From: Gudongella sp964575895
Lineage (GTDB): Bacteria > Bacillota > Clostridia > Tissierellales > Tissierellaceae
DNA length: 64,000 nucleotides
Direction: 5' to 3'
Assembly: GCA_964575895.1 (NCBI GenBank)
Contig: CAZNTE010000009.1
Coordinates: 1 to 64,000, forward strand
Both the position numbers and the translations under genes were made by a program. Each line of letters opens with the position of its first letter. Positions within the stretch are counted from its first letter, which is position 1. The notes below the pieces were generated by a model that did not search any database, had not been told where the DNA came from, and saw only the letters and a program-made list of their open reading frames with translations. Below are positions 17,855 through 27,300 of the stretch, one piece after another.

Positions 17855-17888
17855 ATAAGCCCTTAAAAAATCAAATAATACTAAATCT

Positions 17889-17947
17889 ACTTCCAAAGTA
17901 GAAGATCTAATTAAGTAAAGTTAGATTATCTAGTTGGAAGTTTTTTT
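17889..17947 (+). terminator. Terminator of the SLH-chagasin gene
   Basis: ACTTCCAA (17889-17896) pairs with TTGGAAGT (17934-17941) and encloses a second stem, ATCTAA with TTAGAT. It is followed by T7. The long two-part shape would also suit an attenuator, but it lies before the secA promoter. Confidence 0.65.
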
Positions 17948-17959
17948 ATGTTCAGGTAT

Positions 17960-17988
17960 TTGGCAATGGTTTAGATAAATGGTATAAT
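17960..17988 (+). promoter_or_regulatory. secA promoter
   Basis: TTGGCA (17960-17965) and TATAAT (17983-17988) are 17 bases apart, about 30 bases before the secA start. Confidence 0.8.
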
Positions 17989-18019
17989 AAAATGATGTTA
18001 ATTTGAAAGGATGATTCAC

Positions 18020-20773
18020 ATGGGATTGTTTGATAAAGTCTTTGGTTCTTATAGTGATAGAGAGCTTAAGAAATTAGACTCAATAGTAAATAAAGTACTT
18101 TCCCTAGAGGAAAGTATATCAAAATTAAGTGATGACAAATTAAAAAATAAGACACAAGAGTTTAAGGATAGATTTACTAGTGGAGAGAAATTGGATGATA
18201 TTTTACCAGAGGCATTTGCCGTTGTAAGGGAAGCTTCTTATAGGGTTTTAGGCATGAAGCATTTTCCTGTTCAGATCTATGGTGGAATAATACTCCATCA
18301 AGGTAGAATAGCAGAAATGAAAACTGGTGAAGGTAAGACCTTGGTTGCAACTTTGCCTGCATATCTTAATGCAATAACTGGTCTTGGTGTTCATGTAGTT
18401 ACAGTAAATGACTACTTGGCAAGACGTGACCGTCAATGGATGGGAAAAGTTTATGAGTTTTTGGGATTAGAGGTAGGATGTGTTGTTCATGGATTATCAA
18501 GTGCACAAAGAAAAGAACAATACCAAGCGGATATAACCTATGGAACTAACAATGAGTTTGGATTTGATTATTTAAGAGACAATATGGTTATTTACAAGAG
18601 TGAAATGGTTCAAAGAAACCTATATTATGCCATAGTAGATGAGGTTGACTCAATTTTAGTAGATGAGGCACGAACTCCACTTATTATATCTGGAAAAGGA
18701 GATAAATCCACTAAACTTTATGAAATGGCAGATAATTTTGCTAGAACCCTATCATTTAGATATATTGATCCAAATGAGAAGAAACAAGATCCTTTCAATA
18801 GAGAGTTCAAGGAAGAAACAGTGGACTACCTAGTAGATGAAAAAGCCAAGAGTATTTCCTTGACGGAAAAAGGTACTGAAAGAGCGGAAAGCTTCTTTGG
18901 TTTAGAAAATCTTGCTGATATGGAGAACATGGAAATTGCTCATCACATAAACCAAGCAATTAAGGCTAGAAGTATTATGAAAAAGGACATCGATTATGTT
19001 GTTAAGGACGGAGAAGTAATAATTGTAGATGAGTTTACAGGAAGACTAATGTTGGGCAGAAGATATTCCAATGGTTTACATCAAGCCATAGAGGCAAAGG
19101 AAAAATTGGATGTAAGAAGTGAGTCAAAGACCCTAGCGACAATTACTTTCCAGAATTATTTCAGAATGTATGATAAATTGTCAGGAATGACAGGTACAGC
19201 TAAAACTGAAGAATCTGAATTTAGAGAAATATACAATATGGATGTTGTTGAAATACCAACAAATAAACCAGTTATAAGAATTGATCTACCCGATAATGTA
19301 TATAAAACAGAAGAGGGGAAATTCAAGGCAGTAGTAAATGAAATTAAAGAAAAGCATCAGATAGGGCAGCCAATTCTAGTGGGTACAATAACCATAGAAA
19401 GATCAGAACTCTTATCTAAAATGCTTAAAAAAGAGGGTATAAAACACGAGGTTCTTAATGCAAAGCAGCACGAGAGAGAAGCAGAAATAGTTGCTCAGGC
19501 AGGTAGATTTGGATCGGTAACAATTGCAACAAACATGGCTGGTCGTGGTACAGATATTGTTCTTGGTGGTAACAATGAGTATATGGCCAAAGATGAAATG
19601 AAAAAAAGAGGTTATGATGAGGATATAATAGCAGTTGTTGATGGATTCTTCGACACAGATGATGAGATTATATTGGAAGCAAGAAGAGTTTACCATCAAC
19701 TAGTGGAGAAATTTGAAAGTGAAACAAAGCAGGAACATGAAAGAGTTGTCAAGGCAGGAGGTCTCCATATCATCGGTACGGAGAGACATGAGTCAAGACG
19801 TATAGATAATCAGCTTAGAGGACGTTCAGGCCGTCAAGGAGATCCTGGAAGCTCTAGGTTCTATATATCCCTTGAGGATGATCTCATGAGATTATTTGCG
19901 GGTGAGAGGATGAGGGGAATCATCGACAGCATGAACATGCCAGAGGATGAACCCTTGGAACATGCACTTTTGACCAAAACCATAGAAGGTGCTCAGAAGA
20001 AGGTAGAGGGTAATAACTTTGCTATTAGAAAGCATGTACTAAAGTATGACGATGTAATGAACAAACAAAGAGAGATAATGTACGGGGAAAGAAGAAAAGT
20101 TCTTGAAGGTGAAGATTTAAAAGAGCATATTCAAGAGATGATCTCAAACTTAGTAACAGAAAATGTTGAAGTATACACTAGACAGGCAAAGTATCCAGAA
20201 GAATGGGACTTTGAAGGCCTTGAAGCGTTTGTAAATAAACAATTTGGACTAAGTAAAGGCGTCTTTAATGATCTTGACATGGAGACATTAACAAAAGAAA
20301 ACCTTACAGAAATCATAATTGAAGAAGCATTCTCTAAATATGATAGTAAAGAAAGAGAGTTTAGCTCAGAAAGATTTAGAGAAATTGAAAGGATAGTTCT
20401 TCTACAAGTTGTTGACAGAAAATGGATGGATCATATCGATGCAATGGACCAACTTCGCCAAGGGATAGGGTTAAGAGCCTATGGCCAAGAGGATCCAGTA
20501 AGAGCTTACCAGATTGAAGGATTCGACATGTTTGAAGAGATGACTAGAGGAATCTGGGAAGAAACAGTAGGATTTTTATTCCATGTGGTTGAAAATAAGG
20601 GTATGGAAAGAAAAAGAGTTGCCACACCCTTACTTACAAATACCAGCGGAAAATCTGAAAACAGAACAGTTGTTAATACGGAAAAGAAAATAGGTAGAAA
20701 TGACCCATGTCCTTGTGGTAGTGGCAAAAAATACAAGAAATGTCATGGAGATCCTACTAGGAACCAAGATTAA
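18020..20773 (+). CDS. secA: Preprotein translocase ATPase SecA
   Basis: The cytosolic/membrane ATPase motor that drives unfolded proteins through SecYEG. It has 917 residues. Walker A is MKTGEGKTLVATLPAYL near residue 100, DEVDSILVDEARTPLIISG lies near 210, the preprotein crosslinking region follows, and the second motor domain has TNMAGRGTDIVLGG near 500 and QLRGRSGRQGDPGSSRFYISLEDDL near 600. The C-terminus carries the zinc motif NDPCPCGSGKKYKKCHG. ATG 18020 (MGLFDKVFG) is chosen because GAAAGG is nine bases before it; ATG 18011 is too close. prfB follows 18 bases later, the usual secA-prfB order of Firmicutes. Confidence 0.98.
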   Translation: MGLFDKVFGSYSDRELKKLDSIVNKVLSLEESISKLSDDKLKNKTQEFKDRFTSGEKLDDILPEAFAVVREASYRVLGMKHFPVQIYGGIILHQGRIAEMKTGEGKTLVATLPAYLNAITGLGVHVVTVNDYLARRDRQWMGKVYEFLGLEVGCVVHGLSSAQRKEQYQADITYGTNNEFGFDYLRDNMVIYKSEMVQRNLYYAIVDEVDSILVDEARTPLIISGKGDKSTKLYEMADNFARTLSFRYIDPNEKKQDPFNREFKEETVDYLVDEKAKSISLTEKGTERAESFFGLENLADMENMEIAHHINQAIKARSIMKKDIDYVVKDGEVIIVDEFTGRLMLGRRYSNGLHQAIEAKEKLDVRSESKTLATITFQNYFRMYDKLSGMTGTAKTEESEFREIYNMDVVEIPTNKPVIRIDLPDNVYKTEEGKFKAVVNEIKEKHQIGQPILVGTITIERSELLSKMLKKEGIKHEVLNAKQHEREAEIVAQAGRFGSVTIATNMAGRGTDIVLGGNNEYMAKDEMKKRGYDEDIIAVVDGFFDTDDEIILEARRVYHQLVEKFESETKQEHERVVKAGGLHIIGTERHESRRIDNQLRGRSGRQGDPGSSRFYISLEDDLMRLFAGERMRGIIDSMNMPEDEPLEHALLTKTIEGAQKKVEGNNFAIRKHVLKYDDVMNKQREIMYGERRKVLEGEDLKEHIQEMISNLVTENVEVYTRQAKYPEEWDFEGLEAFVNKQFGLSKGVFNDLDMETLTKENLTEIIIEEAFSKYDSKEREFSSERFREIERIVLLQVVDRKWMDHIDAMDQLRQGIGLRAYGQEDPVRAYQIEGFDMFEEMTRGIWEETVGFLFHVVENKGMERKRVATPLLTNTSGKSENRTVVNTEKKIGRNDPCPCGSGKKYKKCHGDPTRNQD

Positions 20774-20791
20774 TTGATAGGGGATGATTAA

Positions 20792-21899
20792 ATGGAAAGT
20801 ATATATCTAGATAGAGAACGTCTCTTAGGGATTAAAGAAATGGTCAATGAATTGGGTGTTTCACTTTGACTTGGAATATTTAAAGAATCGAGTTAAAGAA
20901 CTTCAGGAATTATCCTATAAGGAAAATTTCTGGGATGATGTAAAAAAAGCACAAGGGATAATGCAAGAGATCAAGGCACTTACATCAGAGATTGATCAAT
21001 ATGAGGAACTTGTTGAAGAAATAGATGATATGGAAGTATTAATTGAATTAATGCTTCAGGATGAGACTTTTGCTGATTATAAGGAAATTGAAAAAGGGCT
21101 TGCTTCACTAGAAAAAAGTTCAAATGAATTTAAGATAAAAACCCTATTAAGTGGTGAATTTGATCAAAACAATGCAATACTTTCCATACATTCAGGGGCA
21201 GGAGGTCTAGAAGCTCAGGACTGGGCTGAGATGCTGTTAAGAATGTATAGGAGATGGGCTGACACCAAGGAATACAGGGTTGAAACCCTAGATCTGATAT
21301 CTGATACTGAAGGGGGTATTAAGTCAGTTACCCTCCTTATTGAAGGCTATAATGCATATGGGTATTTAAAATCAGAAAAGGGAGTTCACAGATTAGTTAG
21401 AATTTCACCTTTTGATTCATCAGGTAAAAGACACACATCTTTTGCCAGTATAGATGTTTATCCAGAGATAGATGAAGATGTGGAAATAGATCTTAACGAA
21501 AAGGATCTTAAGATAGATACCTATAGGGCATCAGGAGCTGGGGGACAGCATGTTAACACAACTGATTCTGCCATTAGAATAACACACATTCCCACGGGAA
21601 TAGTTGTTCAATGTCAGTCAGAAAGATCCCAGCATTCCAATAAGGCAACTGCACTTAATATGCTTAAAGCAAAGTTGATAGGTCTAAAAGAAGAAGAAAA
21701 CAAGGAAAAAATTGAAGACTTGCAGGGCTCCTATAGCCAAATAGCCTGGGGCTCACAGATAAGAAGTTATGTCTTCCACCCTTACAGTATGGTTAAGGAT
21801 CATAGGACAAATGCTGAAGTAGGAGATGTTTATAGGGTTATGGATGGAGATATAGACTACTTTATAAATGAATATTTAAAGTATAAAGCTCTTCAGTAG
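20792..21899 (+). CDS. prfB: Peptide chain release factor 2, programmed +1 frameshift
   Basis: RF2 ends translation at UGA and UAA. It is encoded in two frames: 25 codons from ATG 20792 end at CTT-TGA-C (TGA at 20867-20869), then the ribosome slips +1 and continues with GAC at 20868 to the stop at 21899, giving about 368 residues. The peptide-release motif GGQ is in SGAGGQHVNTTDSAIRITH and the codon-reading SPF in RISPFDSSGKRH. This is the known autoregulatory frameshift: when RF2 is scarce the UGA is read slowly and slippage rises. The stimulating Shine-Dalgarno-like element is only GGGTG (20854-20858), five bases before CTT, weaker and farther than the classic case. Confidence 0.95.
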
Positions 21900-21938
21900 A
21901 AGGGCTTTTGTGCTAAAGGATAAGGAGTGATGAAATCA

Positions 21939-24044
21939 GTGGATATTATTGGTGTGCTTACCAGTGAGTTAAAGTTAAACAAGGGATATATTAAAAATGT
22001 AATCGAATTAATCGATGAAGGAAATACCATTCCCTTTATAGCAAGGTATAGAAAGGAACAAACTGGGTCCATGACTGATGTGGAATTAAGGGATCTATTT
22101 AATAGATTGACATATCTAAGAAATCTTCAAGGTAAGAAAGAAGAAGTGATTAGATTAATCCAAGAACAGGGGAAACTTACTGCTGAACTTGAAGAAGAAA
22201 TCAATAAATCAGAGAGTCTTCAACGGGTAGATGACCTTTATAGACCATTTAGACCTAAGAGAAGGACTAGAGCTACAATGGCCAAAGAGAAAGGGTTAGA
22301 GGAATTAGCTAAAGCCATCTTCTCTCAAGAGATGAGTGAAGATGAATTTTTGTCTTATGCCAAGACTTTTGTAAATGAAGAAAAAGAGGTCAAAACAATA
22401 GAAGATGCAATTAATGGAGCTATGGATATAATTGCAGAAGATATTGCTGATGACCCTGATATTAGGAGATTGGTAAAAAATCACATAAGAAAGAATGGGA
22501 GTATTTATACCCAAGCAACAAAAAAAGAGCAGGAATCAGTATATGAAATGTACTATGATTATAGGGAAGGGATTTCAAAGATACCTAATCATAGAGTACT
22601 GGCAATAAACAGAGGAGAAAAAGAAAAGGTCCTAAAGGCAAGTATTGTGGTAGAGGATGATTTAGCTGTTGAGATTATTAAACAAAGAAGCATCAAGGGG
22701 AATAGTGGATTTACCACAAATTATGTATTACTTGCATGTGAGGATGGTTTTAAGAGACTACTCTTTCCATCCATAGAAAGAGAAATAAGAAATGATTTAA
22801 CTGAGAGAGCAGAAGAAGAAGCTATTAAGGTATTTTCATTAAATCTTGAACCCCTATTAATGCAACCACCAATAAAGGGTAAAAACGTCTTAGCCATCGA
22901 TCCAGGATATAGAACTGGATGTAAGGTTGCAGTATTAGACGACACGGGGAAACTAGTTGATAATACTACCATTTTCCCCACAGAACCTCAGAATAAGGTT
23001 GAGGAATCCAAGGAAACCTTAAAAAAACTAATTAAAAAACATAGGGTGGAATTAATATCCATAGGAAATGGTACTGGTTCAAGGGAAACTGAAGCTGTTG
23101 TTGCTGACTTAATATCAGAAATTAAGGGGAGTTTAGCTTATGTAATTGTAAATGAAGCAGGTGCTTCAATTTATTCTGCATCTGAGGTAGGGTTAAAAGA
23201 TTTTCCAAATCACGATGTTACAGTAAGAGGAGCAGCTTCCATAGGAAGAAGGATACAAGACCCACTGGCTGAACTGGTTAAAATTGATCCAAAACATATT
23301 GGGGTTGGTCAGTATCAGCATGACTTAAACCAAGGGAAACTGGATGAGTCATTAACAGCAGTAGTGGAAGATGCAGTTAATAGAGTTGGTGTAGACTTAA
23401 ATACTGCAAGTCCATCACTTCTTAAATATGTTTCTGGTGTTAATCCAAAGGTTGCAAATAGTATTGTTAGTTATAGAGAAGAAATGGGTAAATTCAAAAG
23501 CAGAGATGAATTATCAAAGGTGAAGGGACTTGGGGATAAGACATTTAAGATGTGTGCTGGATTTTTAAGAATATCAGAGGGAACTAACCCTCTTGATAAT
23601 ACTGGAGTTCATCCAGAATCTTACCATATAGCTAAGAAGTTAATGAATCTTGATTATAAGTCAAAAGAAATAGAAATTTTAGCTGAAGAGTTAAATGTAG
23701 GTGTACCTACGTTAAGAGACATCATTCTTGAGCTTGAAAAACCTGGAAGAGATCCTAGAGACGAAATGCCTAAACCAATACTTAGATCTGATATTTTAAA
23801 ACTAGAGGATCTTAATAAAGATATGGTCTTAAATGGTACAGTAAGGAATGTTGTTGATTTTGGAGCGTTTGTTGATATTGGAGTTAAGCAAGATGGACTA
23901 GTTCACATATCCCAGATGTCAAATAAGTATATAAAACACCCCAAAGAGGTTGTCAAGGTTGGAGATATAATAAAGGTTAGGATCATAGATGTTGATAAGG
24001 ATAAGGGGAGGATTTCCCTTAGTATGAAGGACATATCTAACTAG
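21939..24044 (+). CDS. tex: Tex-family S1 RNA-binding protein
   Basis: A Tex protein (about 701 residues), a conserved nucleic-acid-binding transcription accessory factor. Visible parts are the N-terminal helical region with IDEGNTIPFIARYRKEQTGSM, the YqgF/RuvC-like nuclease-fold domain (NVLAIDPGYRTGCKVAVLD near 325), helix-hairpin-helix motifs (LLKYVSGVNPKVANSIVSYRE and LSKVKGLGDKTFKMCAGFLRI) and a C-terminal S1 domain (VLNGTVRNVVDFGAFVDIGVKQDGLVHISQMS). GTG 21939 gives the usual MDII start with acceptable spacing from AAGGAG; ATG 21930 is the alternative but sits only two bases after it. The downstream gene follows at 11 bases, so they are likely co-transcribed. Confidence 0.93.
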   Translation: MDIIGVLTSELKLNKGYIKNVIELIDEGNTIPFIARYRKEQTGSMTDVELRDLFNRLTYLRNLQGKKEEVIRLIQEQGKLTAELEEEINKSESLQRVDDLYRPFRPKRRTRATMAKEKGLEELAKAIFSQEMSEDEFLSYAKTFVNEEKEVKTIEDAINGAMDIIAEDIADDPDIRRLVKNHIRKNGSIYTQATKKEQESVYEMYYDYREGISKIPNHRVLAINRGEKEKVLKASIVVEDDLAVEIIKQRSIKGNSGFTTNYVLLACEDGFKRLLFPSIEREIRNDLTERAEEEAIKVFSLNLEPLLMQPPIKGKNVLAIDPGYRTGCKVAVLDDTGKLVDNTTIFPTEPQNKVEESKETLKKLIKKHRVELISIGNGTGSRETEAVVADLISEIKGSLAYVIVNEAGASIYSASEVGLKDFPNHDVTVRGAASIGRRIQDPLAELVKIDPKHIGVGQYQHDLNQGKLDESLTAVVEDAVNRVGVDLNTASPSLLKYVSGVNPKVANSIVSYREEMGKFKSRDELSKVKGLGDKTFKMCAGFLRISEGTNPLDNTGVHPESYHIAKKLMNLDYKSKEIEILAEELNVGVPTLRDIILELEKPGRDPRDEMPKPILRSDILKLEDLNKDMVLNGTVRNVVDFGAFVDIGVKQDGLVHISQMSNKYIKHPKEVVKVGDIIKVRIIDVDKDKGRISLSMKDISN

Positions 24045-24055
24045 GAGGAGATTAA

Positions 24056-25165
24056 ATGAAGCTTGGAGTTATAATAAACCCAATAGCAGGAATGGGTGGA
24101 AGGGTAGGACTTAAAGGTACTGATGGATTTGAAGTTTTAAAAAAGGCTAGAAGTATGGGAGCCAAACCTGAATCACCCATAAAAGCTATGAAGGCATTGG
24201 AAGTACTCAAGCCAATGAATGATCTAGAGATTTATTCATATCCTGGAGAAATGGGAGAAAGGGAACTAAAAGAGTTAGGTTGGAATCCCAGGGTTATAGG
24301 GAAAGTAGGTGAAGAAACATCACCAGATGATACAGAAAGAGCAGCCAGAGAAATGAAAGAATTAGGTGTTGATTTAATTATATTTGCAGGTGGAGATGGA
24401 ACAGCAAGAAATATTTTTAATGCAGTTGAGGATACAACTCCAGTCATAGGTATACCAGCAGGGGTTAAGATTCATTCGGGAGTTTTTGCATCACATCCAA
24501 GAAATGCTGGAGAGATAGCTCTTCATTATCTATCTGACCCTGAAATTGGGGTAAAGGATGCAGAGGTAATGGATATAGATGAAGATAGATTTAGAGAAGG
24601 TATCGTTACTGCAAAGCTTTATGGATATATGAAAATTCCCCACATGCCCAGTCTTACTCAAACACAAAAGTCCAGTGGTTTCGCCGATGAAAGAGAAGCC
24701 ATAGAGGGAATTGCTGAAAAAGTAATTGAAGAGATGAGAAATGGAGTATATTACATTGTAGGTTCTGGAACTACAATTAGGCCCATAATGGAAGGATTAG
24801 GGATCCCAAATACCTTACTGGGGATTGATATAATCAAGGATAAAAAACTTGTGGCTTCTGATGTAAATGAGAAAAAGATCCTGGAAATAATAGGAGATGA
24901 CCCTGCCAAGATAATTGTCACTGTTATAGGTGGACAAGGTTATATATTTGGGCGAGGGAATCAGCAAATAAGTGCAGAGGTTATTAAAAAAGTAGGCAAA
25001 AAGAACATTATTGTCGTCGCTCCAAGAAGTAAGATTTTTTCACTGGAAGGAAGACCCTTACTTGTTGATACTGGAGATGATGAAGTTAACAAGATGATGA
25101 GCGGATATATAAAGGTTGTTTTTGACTATTATACAGATAGTGTTCAAGAGGTTAAAGGATTATAG
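24056..25165 (+). CDS. ATP-NAD kinase family protein
   Basis: A 369-residue member of the ATP-NAD/AcoX kinase family (PF01513-like). It begins KLGVIINPIAGMGGRVGLKGTDG and carries the diacylglycerol/NAD-kinase nucleotide motif FAGGDGTARNIFNAV near residue 108, with a later glycine-rich GSGTTIRPIMEGLGIPNTLLGID. The family differs from the housekeeping NAD kinase NadK in length and spacing. Its substrate is not settled, so I give no gene symbol. AGGAG is placed at the end of tex and the genes are probably one transcript. The FMN-riboswitch promoter of ribU follows. Confidence 0.85.
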   Translation: MKLGVIINPIAGMGGRVGLKGTDGFEVLKKARSMGAKPESPIKAMKALEVLKPMNDLEIYSYPGEMGERELKELGWNPRVIGKVGEETSPDDTERAAREMKELGVDLIIFAGGDGTARNIFNAVEDTTPVIGIPAGVKIHSGVFASHPRNAGEIALHYLSDPEIGVKDAEVMDIDEDRFREGIVTAKLYGYMKIPHMPSLTQTQKSSGFADEREAIEGIAEKVIEEMRNGVYYIVGSGTTIRPIMEGLGIPNTLLGIDIIKDKKLVASDVNEKKILEIIGDDPAKIIVTVIGGQGYIFGRGNQQISAEVIKKVGKKNIIVVAPRSKIFSLEGRPLLVDTGDDEVNKMMSGYIKVVFDYYTDSVQEVKGL

Positions 25166-25196
25166 ATAAATATTTAACGATTTTAAAATAAATTTG

Positions 25197-25225
25197 TTGA
25201 CAAAATAGATGAGCTTCGATATTAT
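25197..25225 (+). promoter_or_regulatory. ribU promoter
   Basis: TTGACA (25197-25202) and TATTAT (25220-25225) are 17 bases apart, just before the FMN aptamer. Confidence 0.8.
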
Positions 25226-25237
25226 AATAATAGATAT

Positions 25238-25344
25238 ATCTTCAGGGCGAGGTGCAAGTCCTCACCGGCGGTAAAGCCCGCGAACCGAAAGGTTGATCTG
25301 GTGTAATTCCAGGGCCGACAGTTAAAGTCTGGATGAAAGAAGAT
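25238..25344 (+). promoter_or_regulatory. FMN riboswitch (RFN element)
   Basis: The outer stem ATCTTC with GAAGAT (25238-25243, 25339-25344) encloses the RFN core: AGGGCGAGGTGCAAGTCCTC, ACCGGCGGTAAAGCCCGCGA and CCAGGGCCGACAGTTAAAGTC. FMN binding in this class favours the terminator that follows, lowering riboflavin uptake when flavin is plentiful. Confidence 0.97.
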
Positions 25345-25366
25345 GATGTATTCTGATGTTTTTTAT

Positions 25367-25394
25367 GCCCCGAAGATTGCTTCGGGGCTTTTTT
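25367..25394 (+). terminator. FMN-riboswitch expression platform terminator
   Basis: GCCCCGAAG, a 4-base loop and CTTCGGGGC are followed by six T. It lies between the aptamer and the ribU ribosome site. Confidence 0.93.
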
Positions 25395-25430
25395 GTATCC
25401 CGAAGTAATAAAATTTATGGAGGGATTATT

Positions 25431-26039
25431 ATGTACACGTTAAGTAAGGAACTATGGACAACGAGGACCATGGTAAAGGTATCAGTTTTAGGAGTTATAG
25501 CATTTATTTTAATGTTCTTTGAAATGCCACTAGTCTGGATAGCTCCACCATTTATGAAAATTGACATTTCAGATTTGCCTGCGCTAATAGGGGCATTTGC
25601 AATGGGACCAATGGTTGGAGTGATCGTGCAATTACTTAAGAATATTTTAAACTTAGTTATTGAAGGATCAACCACAGGTGGAGTTGGAGAATTTGCTAAT
25701 TTTGTAGTGGGAAGTGTTTTTGCTTATACGGCTGGATTTGTATATTTTAAGAAACGTACATTTAATAGAGCGGTTTTAGGATTGATACTTGGAACAATAG
25801 CCATGACAATCGTAATCTCATTTGCAAACTACTACTTTATATTCCCCTTCTATGCAAAATTGTTTGGATGGCCAATTGAGAGTTTGGTAGAGATGGGAAC
25901 AACAGTTAATTCAAGGATTGTGGATATGAAGACCATGGTAATATATGCAATTGTACCATTTAACCTGCTTAAGGGTGTTGTACTGACTGCCCTAACCATT
26001 CTTTTATATAAAAAGGTATCACCAATATTACACAGGTAG
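25431..26039 (+). CDS. ribU: ECF transporter riboflavin-binding S component
   Basis: Membrane substrate-binding subunit for riboflavin that works with a shared ECF energising module (EcfA, EcfA', EcfT), which is not in the window. The 202-residue protein has about six hydrophobic helices and the RibU pattern near the N-terminus, APPFMKIDISDLPALIGAFAMGPMVGVIVQLLKNILNLVIEGSTTGGVGE in segments. The ATG at 25431 has GGAGGG eight bases before it; the open frame extends into the riboswitch but without translation signals. No riboflavin synthesis genes are adjacent, so this unit is for uptake. It ends in a terminator. Confidence 0.95.
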   Translation: MYTLSKELWTTRTMVKVSVLGVIAFILMFFEMPLVWIAPPFMKIDISDLPALIGAFAMGPMVGVIVQLLKNILNLVIEGSTTGGVGEFANFVVGSVFAYTAGFVYFKKRTFNRAVLGLILGTIAMTIVISFANYYFIFPFYAKLFGWPIESLVEMGTTVNSRIVDMKTMVIYAIVPFNLLKGVVLTALTILLYKKVSPILHR

Positions 26040-26049
26040 AAATCAAGTG

Positions 26050-26079
26050 CCAGAGCAAAAGAAATGCTCTGGTATTTTC
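26050..26079 (+). terminator. ribU terminator
   Basis: CCAGAGCA and TGCTCTGG (26050-26072) are followed by TATTTTCTT. The T-rich tail runs into the -35 of the next promoter. Confidence 0.8.
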
Positions 26080-26108
26080 TTGTATTAATTTTTCTACTTT
26101 GTTATAAT
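26080..26108 (+). promoter_or_regulatory. Promoter of the tsaE-tsaB-rimI-tsaD operon
   Basis: TTGTAT (26080-26085) and TATAAT (26103-26108) are 17 bases apart. Confidence 0.7.
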
Positions 26109-26145
26109 TAAAAGTTGATACAATGAATTATGAAAGAAGGATATT

Positions 26146-26601
26146 ATGATAATTAGAATAAATGGAATAGATGAAACAGAAAAATTTGGGAAGAGTATAG
26201 GAGCTTTACTTGAAGCAGGAGATGTAATATGTCTTAATGGAGACCTTGGAGCAGGGAAAACAACCATAAGTAAAGCAATAGGAGTAGGTTTGGAGGTAGA
26301 GGATTACATTACTAGCCCAACCTTTACTATTATAAATGAGTATAAGGGAAGATTACCCCTATACCATTTTGATGTATACAGATTAGAAAGTGGAGAAGAA
26401 TTATTCGATCTTGGTGTTGATGATTATTTTTATGGTAAGGGAGTTTGCTTAGTTGAGTGGGCAGAAAATATTCAAGAGTCCTTACCAAAGGAAAGACTGG
26501 AGATCTGGATATTTAGAACAGAGGAAGATAAGAAGAGAATACTTGAAATAAAAGCTTTTGGAAATAGATATATAAAGCTACTAGAGGAGTTGAAAAAATG
26601 A
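26146..26601 (+). CDS. tsaE: tRNA t6A biosynthesis ATPase TsaE
   Basis: The 151-residue ATPase that, with TsaB and TsaD, transfers threonylcarbamoyl to A37 of tRNAs reading ANN codons. Walker A is NGDLGAGKTTISKAIG near residue 30, followed by SPTFTIINEYKGRLPLYHFDVYRL, the family signature, and EWAENIQESLP. It is the first gene of a four-gene operon, and its TGA overlaps the tsaB ATG in ATGA, indicating coupled translation and a 1:1 product ratio. Confidence 0.96.
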   Translation: MIIRINGIDETEKFGKSIGALLEAGDVICLNGDLGAGKTTISKAIGVGLEVEDYITSPTFTIINEYKGRLPLYHFDVYRLESGEELFDLGVDDYFYGKGVCLVEWAENIQESLPKERLEIWIFRTEEDKKRILEIKAFGNRYIKLLEELKK

Positions 26602-27293
26602 AAGTATTAGGTTTAGACACCTCAACACTTATGACAACTTGTGCAATCATGGAAGATGACCTTTTATTAGGAGAATTTTCTCTTAACCTTGACATGAGTC
26701 ATTCTGAAGCCCTAGTTCCAATGATAAAGTCATTGATGGATAATCTTAAACTAAGAATGGAAGAGCTAGACCTGATAGCTGTGTCAACAGGCCCAGGATC
26801 ATTTACTGGATTGAGAATTGGAGTTACAACAGCTAAGAGTTTTGCTCATGTTTTAAATAAACCAATTGTTGGAGTATCATCACTGGAAGTATTGGCAAAT
26901 AATATATTTGTTGATGGAATCATTGTCCCTATGATGGATGCAAGAAGAGATAGAGTGTTTACAGCAATTTACAGGAGAAAGCTAAACCATCTGGAAGAAG
27001 TTTTAAAACCCAATGCTATTGAGATAACTGAATTGATTAGTTACTTAAAGGAAGATGCAAGTGAAGCAACTTTAGTGGGAGATGGCAGTGTAGTATATAG
27101 AGAAGAATTGACTAGCAGTTTGAATGGTAGCATAAGATTCTCCCCAGGAGAGCTAAACCTATCTAGAGGTAGTAGTGTTGCCAAACTGGGATTGATAAAA
27201 TATTTAAAAGATGGCAGTGATGACTTTTATACCCTAGCTCCTGATTATTTAAGGGATTCCCAGGCTGAAAGAAATCTAAAGCTAAAGAGGTAA
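26598..27293 (+). CDS. tsaB: tRNA t6A biosynthesis protein TsaB
   Basis: TsaB (231 residues) is the inactive-kinase-fold partner that forms a dimer with TsaD and recruits TsaE. The ASKHA-like N-terminus KVLGLDTSTLMTTCAIME and STGPGSFTGLRIGVTTAKSFAHVL near residue 60 are diagnostic. It starts inside the tsaE stop codon. rimI follows seven bases after its stop. The C-terminal half is variable, as usual for TsaB. Confidence 0.95.
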   Translation: MKVLGLDTSTLMTTCAIMEDDLLLGEFSLNLDMSHSEALVPMIKSLMDNLKLRMEELDLIAVSTGPGSFTGLRIGVTTAKSFAHVLNKPIVGVSSLEVLANNIFVDGIIVPMMDARRDRVFTAIYRRKLNHLEEVLKPNAIEITELISYLKEDASEATLVGDGSVVYREELTSSLNGSIRFSPGELNLSRGSSVAKLGLIKYLKDGSDDFYTLAPDYLRDSQAERNLKLKR

Positions 27294-27300
27294 AACGAAG

